Source of the DNA: Phocoenobacter atlanticus
GTDB lineage: Bacteria; Pseudomonadota; Gammaproteobacteria; Enterobacterales; Pasteurellaceae
Reading direction: 5' to 3' (one strand)
NCBI RefSeq assembly: GCF_030764225.1
Contig: NZ_JASAXH010000012.1
Length of the DNA: 64,000 bases
The translations under genes were made by a program, and so were the position numbers. Under the pieces are notes generated by a model that saw nothing but the letters and a program-made list of their open reading frames with translations, was not told the DNA's origin and ran no database searches. Shown one piece after another: positions 18,083 to 27,465 of the stretch (positions within the stretch are counted from its first letter, which is position 1; every line of letters starts with the position of its first letter).

Positions 18083-19531
18083 ATGAAATTTATTATTAAA
18101 CTTTTTCCTGAAATTATGATTAAGAGTGATTCGGTTCGTAAACGCTTTATCAAAATTTTAACCAGCAATATCCGTAATACCTTAATTAAACACGATGAAA
18201 CTGTGACAGTTGTGCGTAATTGGGATTTTATTGAAGTCCGCACCAAAGATGAAACAAAAAAACAGCTTGTGTTAGATTTATTGCAACGCACACCTGGTAT
18301 TCATCATATTTTAGAAGTGGAAGAAACGCCTTTCACCGATATGCACGATATTTTTGAACAAACGTATCTTGCTGTAAAAGATCAGTTAGAAAATAAAACC
18401 TTTTGTGTACGTGTAAAACGCAAAGGAAAACACGAATTCCGTTCGATTGATTTAGAGCGTTATATTGGCGGTGGATTAAATCAGCGTATTGAATCAGCAA
18501 AAGTAAAATTAACCAAGCCAGACGTGACGGTTCGTGTGGATATTGATCACGATAAAATGCTATTTATTAGAGAACGCTATCAAGGGCTAGGTGGCTATCC
18601 TATCGGTACCCAAGAAGATGTGCTTTCTCTGATTTCTGGCGGTTTTGATTCAGGTGTTTCAAGTTATATGCTATTAAGACGTGGTTCTCGTGTGCATTAT
18701 TGTTTCTTTAATCTAGGTGGAGTAGCTCACGAAATCGGAGTGAAACAAATGGCGTATCATATTTGGAGCCGTTATAGTACATCTCACAAAGTGCGTTTTA
18801 TTGCGGTTAATTTTGAAGATGTGGTCGGTGAAATCTTAGAAAAAGTTGAAAATGGTCAAATGGGGGTAATTTTAAAACGTATGATGGTGCGAGCAGCAAG
18901 TAAAGTTGCTGAACGTTTTAATATTGAGGCTATTGTGACAGGAGAAGCCTTAGGACAAGTTTCAAGCCAAACCTTAACCAATTTACGTTTAATTGATAAA
19001 GCCTCCGAGCGTTTAGTGTTGCGTCCGTTAATCACTCACGATAAAGAACAAATTATTGCAATGGCGAAACAAATTGGCACAGATGATATTGCCAAAAGTA
19101 TGCCAGAATTTTGTGGCGTGATTTCTAAAAATCCAACCGTAAAAGCCATTGAAAGTAAAATTTTAGAAGAAGAAAATCACTTTAATTTTGAGATTTTAAA
19201 TCAAGCCGTTGAGAATGCTGATGTGTTAGATATTCGAGAAATTGCAGCTCAAACAGAAAAAGAAGTTGTGGCGGTTGAAACAACTTCTGAATTTAGTGAC
19301 AATGATATTGTTTTAGATATTCGTAGCCCTGAAGAAGTGGATGAAGTCGCTTTTGAATTGGAGGGTGTGGAAGTGAAACATTTACCTTTTTATAAATTAT
19401 CAAGTCAGTTTGGTGAGTTAGATCAGTCTAAAAACTATTTGCTTTATTGTAGTAGAGGAGTGATGAGTAAATTACAGGCACTTTACTTAAAAGAGAAAGG
19501 TTTTATGAATGTGAAAGTGTTCATCATTTAA
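18083..19531 (+). CDS. thiI: tRNA uridine 4-sulfurtransferase ThiI
   Basis: 482 residues, identical in length to E. coli ThiI. N-terminal ferredoxin-like and THUMP domains bind tRNA. The ATP-binding PP-loop is SGGFDSGVSSYM near residue 185. A C-terminal rhodanese domain carries the persulfide Cys in LYCSRGVMSKLQ near residue 456. It makes 4-thiouridine at position 8 of tRNA and supplies sulfur for the thiazole of thiamin. Sulfur comes from IscS, encoded at 37136 in this window. Confidence 0.97.
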   Translation: MKFIIKLFPEIMIKSDSVRKRFIKILTSNIRNTLIKHDETVTVVRNWDFIEVRTKDETKKQLVLDLLQRTPGIHHILEVEETPFTDMHDIFEQTYLAVKDQLENKTFCVRVKRKGKHEFRSIDLERYIGGGLNQRIESAKVKLTKPDVTVRVDIDHDKMLFIRERYQGLGGYPIGTQEDVLSLISGGFDSGVSSYMLLRRGSRVHYCFFNLGGVAHEIGVKQMAYHIWSRYSTSHKVRFIAVNFEDVVGEILEKVENGQMGVILKRMMVRAASKVAERFNIEAIVTGEALGQVSSQTLTNLRLIDKASERLVLRPLITHDKEQIIAMAKQIGTDDIAKSMPEFCGVISKNPTVKAIESKILEEENHFNFEILNQAVENADVLDIREIAAQTEKEVVAVETTSEFSDNDIVLDIRSPEEVDEVAFELEGVEVKHLPFYKLSSQFGELDQSKNYLLYCSRGVMSKLQALYLKEKGFMNVKVFII

Positions 19532-19548
19532 TTAATAAAGGAAATCCA

Positions 19549-20169
19549 ATGAGTCAATTTTTTTATATCCATCCAGATAATCCACAACAACGTTTGATTA
19601 ATCAGGCAGTGGAAATTATTAAGCAAGGTGGAGTAATTGTATATCCAACAGATTCAGGCTATGCATTAGGTTGTGGTATCGGAGAGAAACGAGCGATAGA
19701 TAAAATTGTAGAAATTCGTAAATTACCTCAAAATCATAATTTTACATTGGTTTGCAGTGATTTATCAGAGCTATCAAATTATGCGTTAGTGACCAATGTT
19801 TCCTATCGTTTAATTAAAAATAACGTGCCAAATCCCTACACTTTTATTCTTCCTGCGACCAAAGAAGTACCACGTCGTTTATGGACGAAGCGTAAAACTA
19901 TAGGTATTCGAGTGCCTAAAAATAATATTGCATTGGCTTTATTACAAACCTTGGGTGAGCCGATTTTATCTTGTTCACTAATGTTACCAGATGAAGAGAT
20001 TACCCAATCTGATCCTGATGAAATCAGAAATTATTTAGAACGTCGAGTAGAATTGATTATTCACGGAGGGTATTTAGGACAAACCCCCACGACAGTGATT
20101 GATTTAACAGACGATACACCAATGATTATTCGTGAAGGAATGGGCGATTTAACGCCTTTCTTAGCATAA
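19549..20169 (+). CDS. yciO: YciO-type Sua5/YrdC family protein
   Basis: 206 residues of the YrdC/Sua5 fold: GGVIVYPTDSGYALGC near the N-terminus and the KRKTIGIRVPKN segment. The length and the start MSQFFYIHPDNPQQRLINQA match YciO rather than TsaC, which is shorter and makes threonylcarbamoyl-AMP for tRNA t6A. The cellular role of YciO is less certain, though weak threonylcarbamoyl-AMP synthesis has been attributed to it. It lies 17 bp after thiI and upstream of rluB, and is probably co-transcribed. Confidence 0.85.
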   Translation: MSQFFYIHPDNPQQRLINQAVEIIKQGGVIVYPTDSGYALGCGIGEKRAIDKIVEIRKLPQNHNFTLVCSDLSELSNYALVTNVSYRLIKNNVPNPYTFILPATKEVPRRLWTKRKTIGIRVPKNNIALALLQTLGEPILSCSLMLPDEEITQSDPDEIRNYLERRVELIIHGGYLGQTPTTVIDLTDDTPMIIREGMGDLTPFLA

Positions 20170-20220
20170 AAATAATTAATAACCGACGCTTGTGAAAGCG
20201 ACAACCAAAAGGAAAGACAA

Positions 20221-21174
20221 ATGAAAAATTTGCAAAAAAAGACCACAAACCGACCGCTTAGATCTGCACCAAAAACAGCAGTGAAAAAAGTAGAAGTGCC
20301 ATTAGAGAAGAAGACTAAAGAAAAGGCAGCAGAGGGAGAGAAACTGCAAAAAATCTTAGCGAGAGCAGGTAAGGGTTCTCGTCGTGAATTAGAAAAAGTG
20401 ATTGAGCAGGGGCGAGTTAGTGTCGATGGAAAAATTGCACAATTAGGCGATCGAGTTCAATTAAGTAATGGTACAAAAATCCGTATGGATGGTCACATTG
20501 TTTACTTAAAAAATACCGAGAAAGAGGTTTGCCGTGTTTTAATGTATTACAAACCAGAGGGAGAACTTTGTACTCGATCTGATCCAGAAGGTCGTGCGAC
20601 GGTTTTTGATCGTTTGCCTCGTTTAACAGGTTCAAGATGGATTGCGGTTGGGCGTTTAGATATTAATACTTCAGGATTATTACTCTTTACTACCGACGGT
20701 GAATTAGCTAATCGTTTAATGCATCCAAGCCAAGAAGTGGAACGTGAGTACTCAGTACGTGTGTTTGGAAATGTGGATGACGCAATGTTACAACGTTTAC
20801 GTAAAGGCGTTCAACTTGAAGATGGAATGGCAAACTTTAAACAAATCAAAGCAACAGGCGGTGCAGGTATCAACCAATGGTTTGATGTGACACTAACGGA
20901 AGGGCGAAATAGAGAAGTTCGTCGTTTATGGGAATCTCAAGAGGTTCAGGTGAGCCGTTTGATCCGTATTCGTTATGGTAATATTAAATTACAAAAGGGC
21001 TTACCTCGTGGCGGTTGGGAGGAAATGGATTTACAAAAAGTCAATTATTTACGTGAGTTAGTAGGCTTACCTCCTGAAACAGAATCAAAAATAGATGTGA
21101 CTAAAAATCGTCGTAGAACGAATATTCGCCAAATTAGAAAATCAGTGAAACAGCATCAAAAATATAGAAAATAA
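20221..21174 (+). CDS. rluB: 23S rRNA pseudouridine-2605 synthase
   Basis: 317 residues. A Lys-rich N-terminal extension of about 38 residues is followed by an S4 RNA-binding domain (KLQKILARAGKGSRRELEKVI). The RsuA/RluB catalytic domain has the nucleophilic Asp in GRLDINTSGLLLFT. A basic C-terminal tail ends in Arg/Lys-rich text. RluB isomerises U2605 of 23S rRNA. The order yciO-rluB is the familiar enterobacterial/pasteurellal one. Ribosome site AAGGAAAG precedes the ATG. Confidence 0.93.
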   Translation: MKNLQKKTTNRPLRSAPKTAVKKVEVPLEKKTKEKAAEGEKLQKILARAGKGSRRELEKVIEQGRVSVDGKIAQLGDRVQLSNGTKIRMDGHIVYLKNTEKEVCRVLMYYKPEGELCTRSDPEGRATVFDRLPRLTGSRWIAVGRLDINTSGLLLFTTDGELANRLMHPSQEVEREYSVRVFGNVDDAMLQRLRKGVQLEDGMANFKQIKATGGAGINQWFDVTLTEGRNREVRRLWESQEVQVSRLIRIRYGNIKLQKGLPRGGWEEMDLQKVNYLRELVGLPPETESKIDVTKNRRRTNIRQIRKSVKQHQKYRK

Positions 21175-21187
21175 TTAAGTTATAAAT

Positions 21188-21249
21188 AAGCGGTCACTTA
21201 CTTCAAAGAATTTGCAAATTTTTGAAATAATGTTACCGCTTGTTTTTTT
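21188..21249 (+). terminator. uptake-sequence hairpin terminator after rluB
   Basis: AAGCGGT at 21188 and ACCGCTT at 21235 form the arms, AAATTTTTGAAAT lies between, and GTTTTTTTG follows directly. This is a convincing terminator made from paired uptake sequences. Confidence 0.75.
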
Positions 21250-21268
21250 GTTTTATTAGGTAAAAAAG

Positions 21269-21580
21269 ATGAAAACACAAATTCGCCAACATTTGAATGA
21301 ACTACAAATTGCGATGCAATTACATCATCTATGGGAAAGCATCAGTCCTTCTCCACAAGATTTAGCGAACGATCAACCTTTTTGTATTGGAACATTGTCT
21401 GCAACACAGTGGTTACAATGGATCTTTATTCCAAGAATGAATGCGTTACTTGATGCAAATGCAGAATTACCTGTTAATTTTTCAATTACTCCTTACTTAG
21501 AAGAAGCATTGAAAAATGAAAAATATTTAACTCAACTATGTGAGCCAATTCAACATATTGAAAAGAAATTAAGTCGTTAA
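21269..21580 (+). CDS. yqcC: YqcC family protein (DUF446)
   Basis: 103-residue all-helical protein with the YqcC pattern: 'LWESISPSPQDLANDQPF' and 'TLSATQWLQWIFIPRMNALLDAN'. Function is not established. In E. coli yqcC lies immediately upstream of truC; the same order holds here, with the stop codon overlapping the truC start by one base (TAATG). Confidence 0.9.
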   Translation: MKTQIRQHLNELQIAMQLHHLWESISPSPQDLANDQPFCIGTLSATQWLQWIFIPRMNALLDANAELPVNFSITPYLEEALKNEKYLTQLCEPIQHIEKKLSR

Positions 21581-22293
21581 TGGAATTAGATATTTTATAT
21601 CAAGATAATGATCTTGTCGCAATCAATAAACCAGCAGGAATGTTAGTGCATCGTAGTTGGTTAGATAAACACGAGACGGTGTTTGCAATGCAAACCTTAC
21701 GAGATCAAATCGGACAACACGTATTTCCTATTCATCGCTTAGATCGTCCAACATCTGGCGTATTACTTTTTGCATTAAACAGTGAAATGGCTCGTTTAAT
21801 AAGTGAACAATTTCAACAACATCAAGTTCAAAAAAGTTATTTGGCACTGGTACGAGGTTATCTTCACGATGAAGGAAGAATTGATTATCCTCTTAAAGTA
21901 CAATTAGATAAAATTGCAGATAAATTTTCACAACCTAAAGAGCCACAAGAAGCGATAACGGACTATCAAAGTTTAAAACAAGTTGAAATGCCTTATCCTG
22001 CGGGCAAGCATCAAACCGCTCGTTATTCTCTTGTTAAATTATTTCCAAAAACAGGGCGAAAACATCAATTAAGACGTCATTTAAAACATTTATTTCATCC
22101 TATTATTGGGGATACCTGTTATGGTGACCTACATCAAAATAGGGCATTTTCAGAAAACAGTGGCTGTCATCGTCTTTTCCTACATTCTCATTCTTTAAGT
22201 TTTGTACACCCTAAAACGTTGCAAAAAATTGAAATTATCGCCCCGCTTGATCAACAGTGGCAAAACGCATTTGAGTTTTTTGGGTGGACGTAA
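21580..22293 (+). CDS. truC: tRNA pseudouridine-65 synthase TruC
   Basis: 237 residues of the RluA/RluC family without an S4 domain. Catalytic Asp in HRLDRPTSGVLLFAL; further conserved text is GRKHQLRRHLKHLFHPIIGDTCYG. TruC isomerises U65 in the T stem of certain tRNAs. It is translationally coupled to yqcC. The length is slightly below that of E. coli TruC (260) but both ends look natural. Confidence 0.93.
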   Translation: MELDILYQDNDLVAINKPAGMLVHRSWLDKHETVFAMQTLRDQIGQHVFPIHRLDRPTSGVLLFALNSEMARLISEQFQQHQVQKSYLALVRGYLHDEGRIDYPLKVQLDKIADKFSQPKEPQEAITDYQSLKQVEMPYPAGKHQTARYSLVKLFPKTGRKHQLRRHLKHLFHPIIGDTCYGDLHQNRAFSENSGCHRLFLHSHSLSFVHPKTLQKIEIIAPLDQQWQNAFEFFGWT

Positions 22294-22417
22294 ATAACCA
22301 GAATTTAAATGAAGGGTGATAAAATTTGCAAAAAATCCTCAAAATGTTACCGCTTATTTTGTTATACTTAGTACCAAATCTTATTTTAATAATTTATCTA
22401 ACCAGCAAGAGGATACT

Positions 22418-23812
22418 ATGCTCAAAATTTACAACACTTTAAAACGTGAAAAAGAAGAATTTAAACCTATCAACCCAAATAAAATTGGCATTTATGTCTG
22501 CGGTGTAACGGTTTATGATCTTTGTCATTTTGGACACGGTAGAACCTTTGTTTCTTTTGATGTGGCGGTGCGTTATTTACGTTATTTAGGCTATGATGTG
22601 AAATATGTGCGTAACATTACCGATGTGGACGATAAAATCATCAAACGTTCCCTTGAAAATAACGAAACCTGTGATGAATTAGTGGAAAGAATGGTCGTAG
22701 AAATGCACAAAGATTTTGATGCATTAAATATTTTACGCCCTGATGTTGAACCACGCGCCACGCAACATATTGCTGAAATTATCGCAATGGTGGAACGCTT
22801 AATCGCCAAAGGACACGCTTATGTGTCAGAAGATGGCGATGTGATGTTTAGCGTACCAAGTTTTAAAAATTACGGGGCATTATCTCGCCAAGATTTAGAG
22901 CAATTACAAGCAGGTACAAGAGTTGAAATCAAAAGTATCAAACGCAACCCAATGGATTTCGTGCTTTGGAAAATGTCTAAGGAAAATGAACCGAGCTGGG
23001 ATTCTCCGTGGGGTAAAGGTCGTCCAGGTTGGCATATTGAATGTTCGGCAATGAACAGCAAGGAACTTGGCGAGCATTTTGATATTCACGGTGGCGGTGC
23101 CGATTTAATGTTCCCACACCACGAAAATGAAATTGCTCAATCTTGCTGTGCGAACGGTGGCGATTATGTGAACTATTGGTTACACACAGGAATGCTCACC
23201 ATTGATAAAGAAAAAATGTCAAAATCACTGGGGAATTTCTTTACCATTCGCACAATGTTAGAACGCTATGATGCGGAAAGTTTACGCTATTTCTTCCTTA
23301 CCGCTCATTATCGTAGCTTACTTGATTACAGTGTAGAAAACCTAGATTTAGCTCGCACCGCCTTAGAGCGTTTATACACCGCATTGCGTGGTTGTGATCT
23401 TGCTGTTTCTTTATCAGAAGAACAAGCGGTTATATTTGATCATTATATTGCAAATTTCAAAACCGCAATGGATGATGATTTCAATACACCAGCAGCATTA
23501 GCGGTGTTGTTTGAAATGGCTCGTGAATTGAATAAATTGAAAAAAGAAAATCCACAACAAGCGAATTATTTAGCGGTTAGATTAAAAGAGTTAGCAGGCG
23601 TACTTGGGCTATTAGAACAAGATCCTGAAACCTTCTTACAAGGCGATAGCAACGATGATGAAGTGGCGGAAATCGAAGCCTTAATTAAACAACGTAATGA
23701 CGCACGAGCGAATAAAGACTGGGCAAAAGCCGATGAAGCCCGTGATAAATTAACGGCAATGGGTATTGTGTTAGAAGACGGTGCAAACGGGACAACGTGG
23801 CGTAAAGCATAA
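22418..23812 (+). CDS. cysS: cysteinyl-tRNA synthetase
   Basis: 464-residue class I synthetase. Zinc- and substrate-binding Cys in VCGVTVYDLCHFGHGRT (the HIGH-like motif), WHIECSAM in the connective region, and KMSKSLGNF as the KMSKS loop. It ligates Cys to tRNA-Cys. The real start is the ATG at 22418, with GAGGAT upstream; the frame extends back to 22316 over non-conserved DNA containing an uptake-sequence core. Codon choice here is more GC-rich and C-ending than in the IgaA-like neighbours. Confidence 0.97.
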   Translation: MLKIYNTLKREKEEFKPINPNKIGIYVCGVTVYDLCHFGHGRTFVSFDVAVRYLRYLGYDVKYVRNITDVDDKIIKRSLENNETCDELVERMVVEMHKDFDALNILRPDVEPRATQHIAEIIAMVERLIAKGHAYVSEDGDVMFSVPSFKNYGALSRQDLEQLQAGTRVEIKSIKRNPMDFVLWKMSKENEPSWDSPWGKGRPGWHIECSAMNSKELGEHFDIHGGGADLMFPHHENEIAQSCCANGGDYVNYWLHTGMLTIDKEKMSKSLGNFFTIRTMLERYDAESLRYFFLTAHYRSLLDYSVENLDLARTALERLYTALRGCDLAVSLSEEQAVIFDHYIANFKTAMDDDFNTPAALAVLFEMARELNKLKKENPQQANYLAVRLKELAGVLGLLEQDPETFLQGDSNDDEVAEIEALIKQRNDARANKDWAKADEARDKLTAMGIVLEDGANGTTWRKA

Positions 23813-23856
23813 GCGGTTATATTTGATTATAAATTTGCAAATTTAGGGGACATCAA

Positions 23857-24330
23857 ATGAAACCACAAACCAATATTTTATTTGTCTGCTTGGGTAATAT
23901 CTGTCGCTCGCCAATGGCGGAATATATTATGCGACACAAAATTAAACAGGCTCATCTTGAAAATTGTATATCTACGGATAGTGCGGGGACATCAGGCTGG
24001 CACGATGGCGAAGATATGCACAAAGAAACAAAAAAGCAACTCGCTAAACATCAAATTGATAACTCTGGTTTTGTAAGCCGTAAAGTACAAAAACAAGATT
24101 GGGAAAAATTTGATTATATTGTTGCAATGGATAACCAAAATCTTAAAGATTTAGAGCGATTATTTGGTAAAAATAGAGATAAGTTATTTAATGTTACTTC
24201 GCTTTGCCCTGATTTAGCTTACGATCATATTCCTGATCCGTGGTACACAGGGAATTTTGATGAAACTTATCAATTATTGGCTCAATGTTGTGAAGTTTTG
24301 TTGCAGAGAGTAAGAGGTAATTATATTTAG
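23857..24330 (+). CDS. low-molecular-weight protein tyrosine phosphatase
   Basis: 157 residues. The phosphate-binding loop is VCLGNICRSPMAE (C-x5-R-S) near residue 12, and the catalytic acid lies in the DPWYTGNFDETY loop near residue 130. These enzymes dephosphorylate tyrosine, and in many bacteria act on capsule- or exopolysaccharide-regulating BY-kinases; no kinase or polysaccharide gene is nearby, so the substrate is unknown. Ribosome site GGGGA precedes the ATG. It lies 80 bp upstream of the second IgaA-like gene on the same strand. Confidence 0.93.
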   Translation: MKPQTNILFVCLGNICRSPMAEYIMRHKIKQAHLENCISTDSAGTSGWHDGEDMHKETKKQLAKHQIDNSGFVSRKVQKQDWEKFDYIVAMDNQNLKDLERLFGKNRDKLFNVTSLCPDLAYDHIPDPWYTGNFDETYQLLAQCCEVLLQRVRGNYI

Positions 24331-24409
24331 CACAAAATAGGGTGGATTGTTAACTATTTTATAAAAATAACTGAAACTGATATCCTCAGCAGATAACTAA
24401 GGAATTAAA

Positions 24410-26674
24410 ATGCAAAATATTATATTTATTGTTACGTTATTATTGGCTTTGTATGCTTTATATATTGGTGTTAAGCATTTAGGTCGAGATATAAAAAGTC
24501 GTCATAAACTCAAACACCCTGAAAGTGCCATTCGTACGATTTCCCCACAAGAGAAAAAGTATCTTGCTCCGCATTTAAGAGTCCTTAATTTGTCTTTGGT
24601 TTCTGATGAGGTCTATCAGCTAGATAATGCAATAATTACCGCTGATGGCTATCGTTATCGTGGCACAGAAATTTTTAAAATGCGTGCAAATGGCATTGAT
24701 ATTTCCATTCCTGAACCGTTAAATTTATTCTGTGGCAATTCCAATACAATTGAGTATGTTGTGGCTAAGTTTGGAGTGGGTATTGTTGCGGTCGCCATTG
24801 CTATTAATGGTGAAGATTTGTTGTCAAATAGTATATATCGTTGGAAACCACAACCTGATGAACAAATACTTTCGACACGTTATGAAACCGCAACAGAATA
24901 TAAAGTAAGACAAAGCAAAGAAGTGTACGTTTTAGGAGCGATTGCCTTTTTACTGACATTAATTGCTCTTTTATGTGCCAGTAATATGGAAGATTTACTG
25001 TGGTTTAACAGCACAATGATTTTGAGTGGCGTAATGCTAGTATTAATGCTGTTTGCAATTATTAAACGTAAATTTAAAATTTCATCACTTAAAAATATAG
25101 AAAAGGTCAAAGGAACATTACAAATAGTATCTGCAAACGCATTACAGAATATCAATATTGTAAAGGAAGTCGCTTTTATTGGTTTAAATCATCCTTATAT
25201 TGTAAAAGATAAAAAATTACTTGAATTGGCTCAAAATACTTATTATCCAGAAAATTTGGCAATCGTTGAGTTAATGCCTACAAAAAAAGGGCAACCATAC
25301 GAGCTAATTTCACTTTCAGATGATAAATCCATTGATAATATTTATAAAAATAAAATACCCCGCCCACATAAATGTTTAATTGTATTTACTCTAATAGCAT
25401 TGAGTGGTTCAATTGGATTTTTTAATTCTGATTATACTTTGTTAGAAAATTTGGCTTATGCAAGAAGCTATTTATTAAATAATGAAATCACCAAACCTTT
25501 GGTTGTTCCTTTGCTTGATAGTGAAACCAAAACTTATCAAAGTGTTGATGAACTTATTGCTCAACCTCCAAAATTTGGTGATAAGCTTTCACTGTATAAT
25601 ATTGATAATCTGGATGTCGTTCTAAGATCTGAACAAAATCTATATAAGAAAAAGAGATTTCATATTGTTGAAAATAAAATTCATCTTAATCCTACTCAAA
25701 AATATATTCGTCCTGTCGTGCCTGAAATTTTAGACGTTTTAATTAAGGCAAATAATCATAAATTTGAGCAAATTCCTGAATTTGATATGTTAAATCACGC
25801 TGTATGGGGCTTTTATTACTTACCTGATTATTACAAAAAACACCCAATTACTTATCCGAATGATAAACAGAAAGAAGCACAAGTGGCAGAAGAAATTGTG
25901 GAATATTTTGAGAAAAAGTATGCAGGTGTTGAAGATTATTCAAGAAAGCTAAATAGTGAGCTTCTTAGAAAATATTTTAATAAGGATAAAAGTGTAGCAG
26001 TGATTAAAAATCCTAAGCGTTTAGTGAAATTATTGGATCAGGCGTGTATTGATACCCTGCCAAAATCTTGTGATAAATTATATGAAGAATTAGCAAAGAA
26101 ATTTTCTAATCCGTCAAATAACTATTTAGCAGGGCTTTATAAAACCTATCAAGGAAATACCATTCCTGTTGAAGAATTTAAAAAATTATTGCAACAAGAT
26201 CATCTTTTAATAATGCCAAGAACCATTGACCGCTTTAAATATGAGATTGCATATTGGGCAAAGAAAAATATCGAGCAAATTAAAGAAAATGGTAAATTTG
26301 ATTTAGGTAAAAATCGTGGTGGCGTTATTTTAACAGGCAGTAAACAATCCTTTGCATCTGATTATACTTCTGGCTTTGTCTCTGATTATCACGGTTTGCA
26401 ACATTGGACAATTAGTGATGAAATCGCAAAAATCCAAAAGCAACCTCAAAGCTTTAAAGGTGTAGTAACGAATATTGCTAAAGAAAAGGATACATTAGTG
26501 ATTAATTTTATTGCTGATAGAAAATACCCTTATCTACAACGTCAAGGTTTTGCGATTATTCTTAGTGGGCTTTTAAGTTTACTGGTTTTCTTAATAACAT
26601 TCATTGGGTATTTATTACCAAGTTTTTATCCACGCTCAAGATCAAAACAAACAAGCGGTCAGTTAGTGAGTTAA
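24410..26674 (+). CDS. IgaA/UmoB-like membrane protein, paralogue 2
   Basis: 754 residues, paralogous to the gene at 15871 along the whole length; for example RHKLKHPESAIRTIS, SLVSDEVYQLDNA and YKVRQSK in the first cytosolic domain. Five helices: 1-20, a pair around 168-220, one near 325-345, and one near 712-740. NTIEYVVAKF followed by INGEDL, the KGTLQ segment, NRGGVIL and FKGVVTNI match E. coli IgaA in order. The periplasmic domain is about 70 residues longer than in paralogue 1 and carries the Cys pair ACIDTLPKSC (about residues 545 and 553). The last codons (SKQTSGQLVS) are encoded by an ACAAGCGGT uptake sequence, and the same C-terminus recurs in the remnant at 27466. Probably co-transcribed with the following gene. 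Rcs-like regulation is inference only. Confidence 0.72.
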   Translation: MQNIIFIVTLLLALYALYIGVKHLGRDIKSRHKLKHPESAIRTISPQEKKYLAPHLRVLNLSLVSDEVYQLDNAIITADGYRYRGTEIFKMRANGIDISIPEPLNLFCGNSNTIEYVVAKFGVGIVAVAIAINGEDLLSNSIYRWKPQPDEQILSTRYETATEYKVRQSKEVYVLGAIAFLLTLIALLCASNMEDLLWFNSTMILSGVMLVLMLFAIIKRKFKISSLKNIEKVKGTLQIVSANALQNINIVKEVAFIGLNHPYIVKDKKLLELAQNTYYPENLAIVELMPTKKGQPYELISLSDDKSIDNIYKNKIPRPHKCLIVFTLIALSGSIGFFNSDYTLLENLAYARSYLLNNEITKPLVVPLLDSETKTYQSVDELIAQPPKFGDKLSLYNIDNLDVVLRSEQNLYKKKRFHIVENKIHLNPTQKYIRPVVPEILDVLIKANNHKFEQIPEFDMLNHAVWGFYYLPDYYKKHPITYPNDKQKEAQVAEEIVEYFEKKYAGVEDYSRKLNSELLRKYFNKDKSVAVIKNPKRLVKLLDQACIDTLPKSCDKLYEELAKKFSNPSNNYLAGLYKTYQGNTIPVEEFKKLLQQDHLLIMPRTIDRFKYEIAYWAKKNIEQIKENGKFDLGKNRGGVILTGSKQSFASDYTSGFVSDYHGLQHWTISDEIAKIQKQPQSFKGVVTNIAKEKDTLVINFIADRKYPYLQRQGFAIILSGLLSLLVFLITFIGYLLPSFYPRSRSKQTSGQLVS

Positions 26675-26703
26675 ATTTTCAAAAATTATAAGGAAAAATT
26701 ATA

Positions 26704-27402
26704 ATGAATAAAAAATTATTTAGGAATATAGTAATTTTTGGTTTTACTGTTTTTTTTACTCATTTTATAGGGTCTAAGGTTATCCATCTCATTTTTCCTA
26801 AAAATGATCTACCTAAGTATGTTAATTGTACTTTTTTTGAAGAAAATGCTAATAAAATGCCCAAGGTATTTACTAATCTAAAAAAATATTCACCAGAAGA
26901 ATATAACAAAGTATGTAATGCTTTTGGTAATAAAAAAATGTCTATTGAAAATAGTGATGAACTAGTGGGGCGTTTAAGTAATTTGATAGTAAAACAGTAC
27001 CCTAAATCATCAGATGAAACAATTATAAAGATTGCTAATTTATCTGTTCAAACATTTGATTTGGCACAATCAAAAAGTGAAGAGGCTTGTTTGAAAGCAT
27101 TAAATGGAGTAAATGAAAAAATCTTAAAAGAAGATGAATTATTTCAATTAATGAATGAGGTCGTAGTTACTTATAATAAAGATATGGCTCTGCCAACGGA
27201 ATTACAAGTAAAAGATGAATTAGAAGTTATATTTGAGAAGTTAGTATCTATTTATGGCAATGACCTTAAAGCTTGGGTTGATCCAACTTATGTCCTTAAA
27301 GATAAAACAACATATTGTAGAATAGCAAGAGATTTTCATAAAGAAGCTATTAAAAATAGAGCAATAAATACATTAAGGCTTAGATATAATGGTGATTTAT
27401 AA
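26704..27402 (+). CDS. membrane-anchored hypothetical protein
   Basis: 232 residues. A single hydrophobic segment near the N-terminus (IVIFGFTVFFTHFIG) should anchor the protein, with the remainder probably periplasmic. The mature part is mostly helical and charged, with four Cys (VNCTFF, KVCNAF, EEACLKA, TYCRIA) that could form two disulfides. I recognise no domain. AAGGAAAAATT precedes the ATG, 29 bp after IgaA-like gene 2, so the two are likely one operon. It is followed by the C-terminal remnant of another IgaA-like gene, suggesting insertion between duplicated copies. Very AT-rich. Confidence 0.65.
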   Translation: MNKKLFRNIVIFGFTVFFTHFIGSKVIHLIFPKNDLPKYVNCTFFEENANKMPKVFTNLKKYSPEEYNKVCNAFGNKKMSIENSDELVGRLSNLIVKQYPKSSDETIIKIANLSVQTFDLAQSKSEEACLKALNGVNEKILKEDELFQLMNEVVVTYNKDMALPTELQVKDELEVIFEKLVSIYGNDLKAWVDPTYVLKDKTTYCRIARDFHKEAIKNRAINTLRLRYNGDL

Positions 27403-27465
27403 ATAGAAATAATATTACAGAGGCAGTTCAACATTCTGTGTTACAGGATGTTATGCTCTTTCTGA

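Noticed and set aside
19549..20169. Calling the YrdC-fold protein TsaC (t6A synthesis)
   Set aside because: Length, N-terminus and the neighbouring rluB fit YciO; TsaC is shorter and normally encoded near aroE or topA-type loci.
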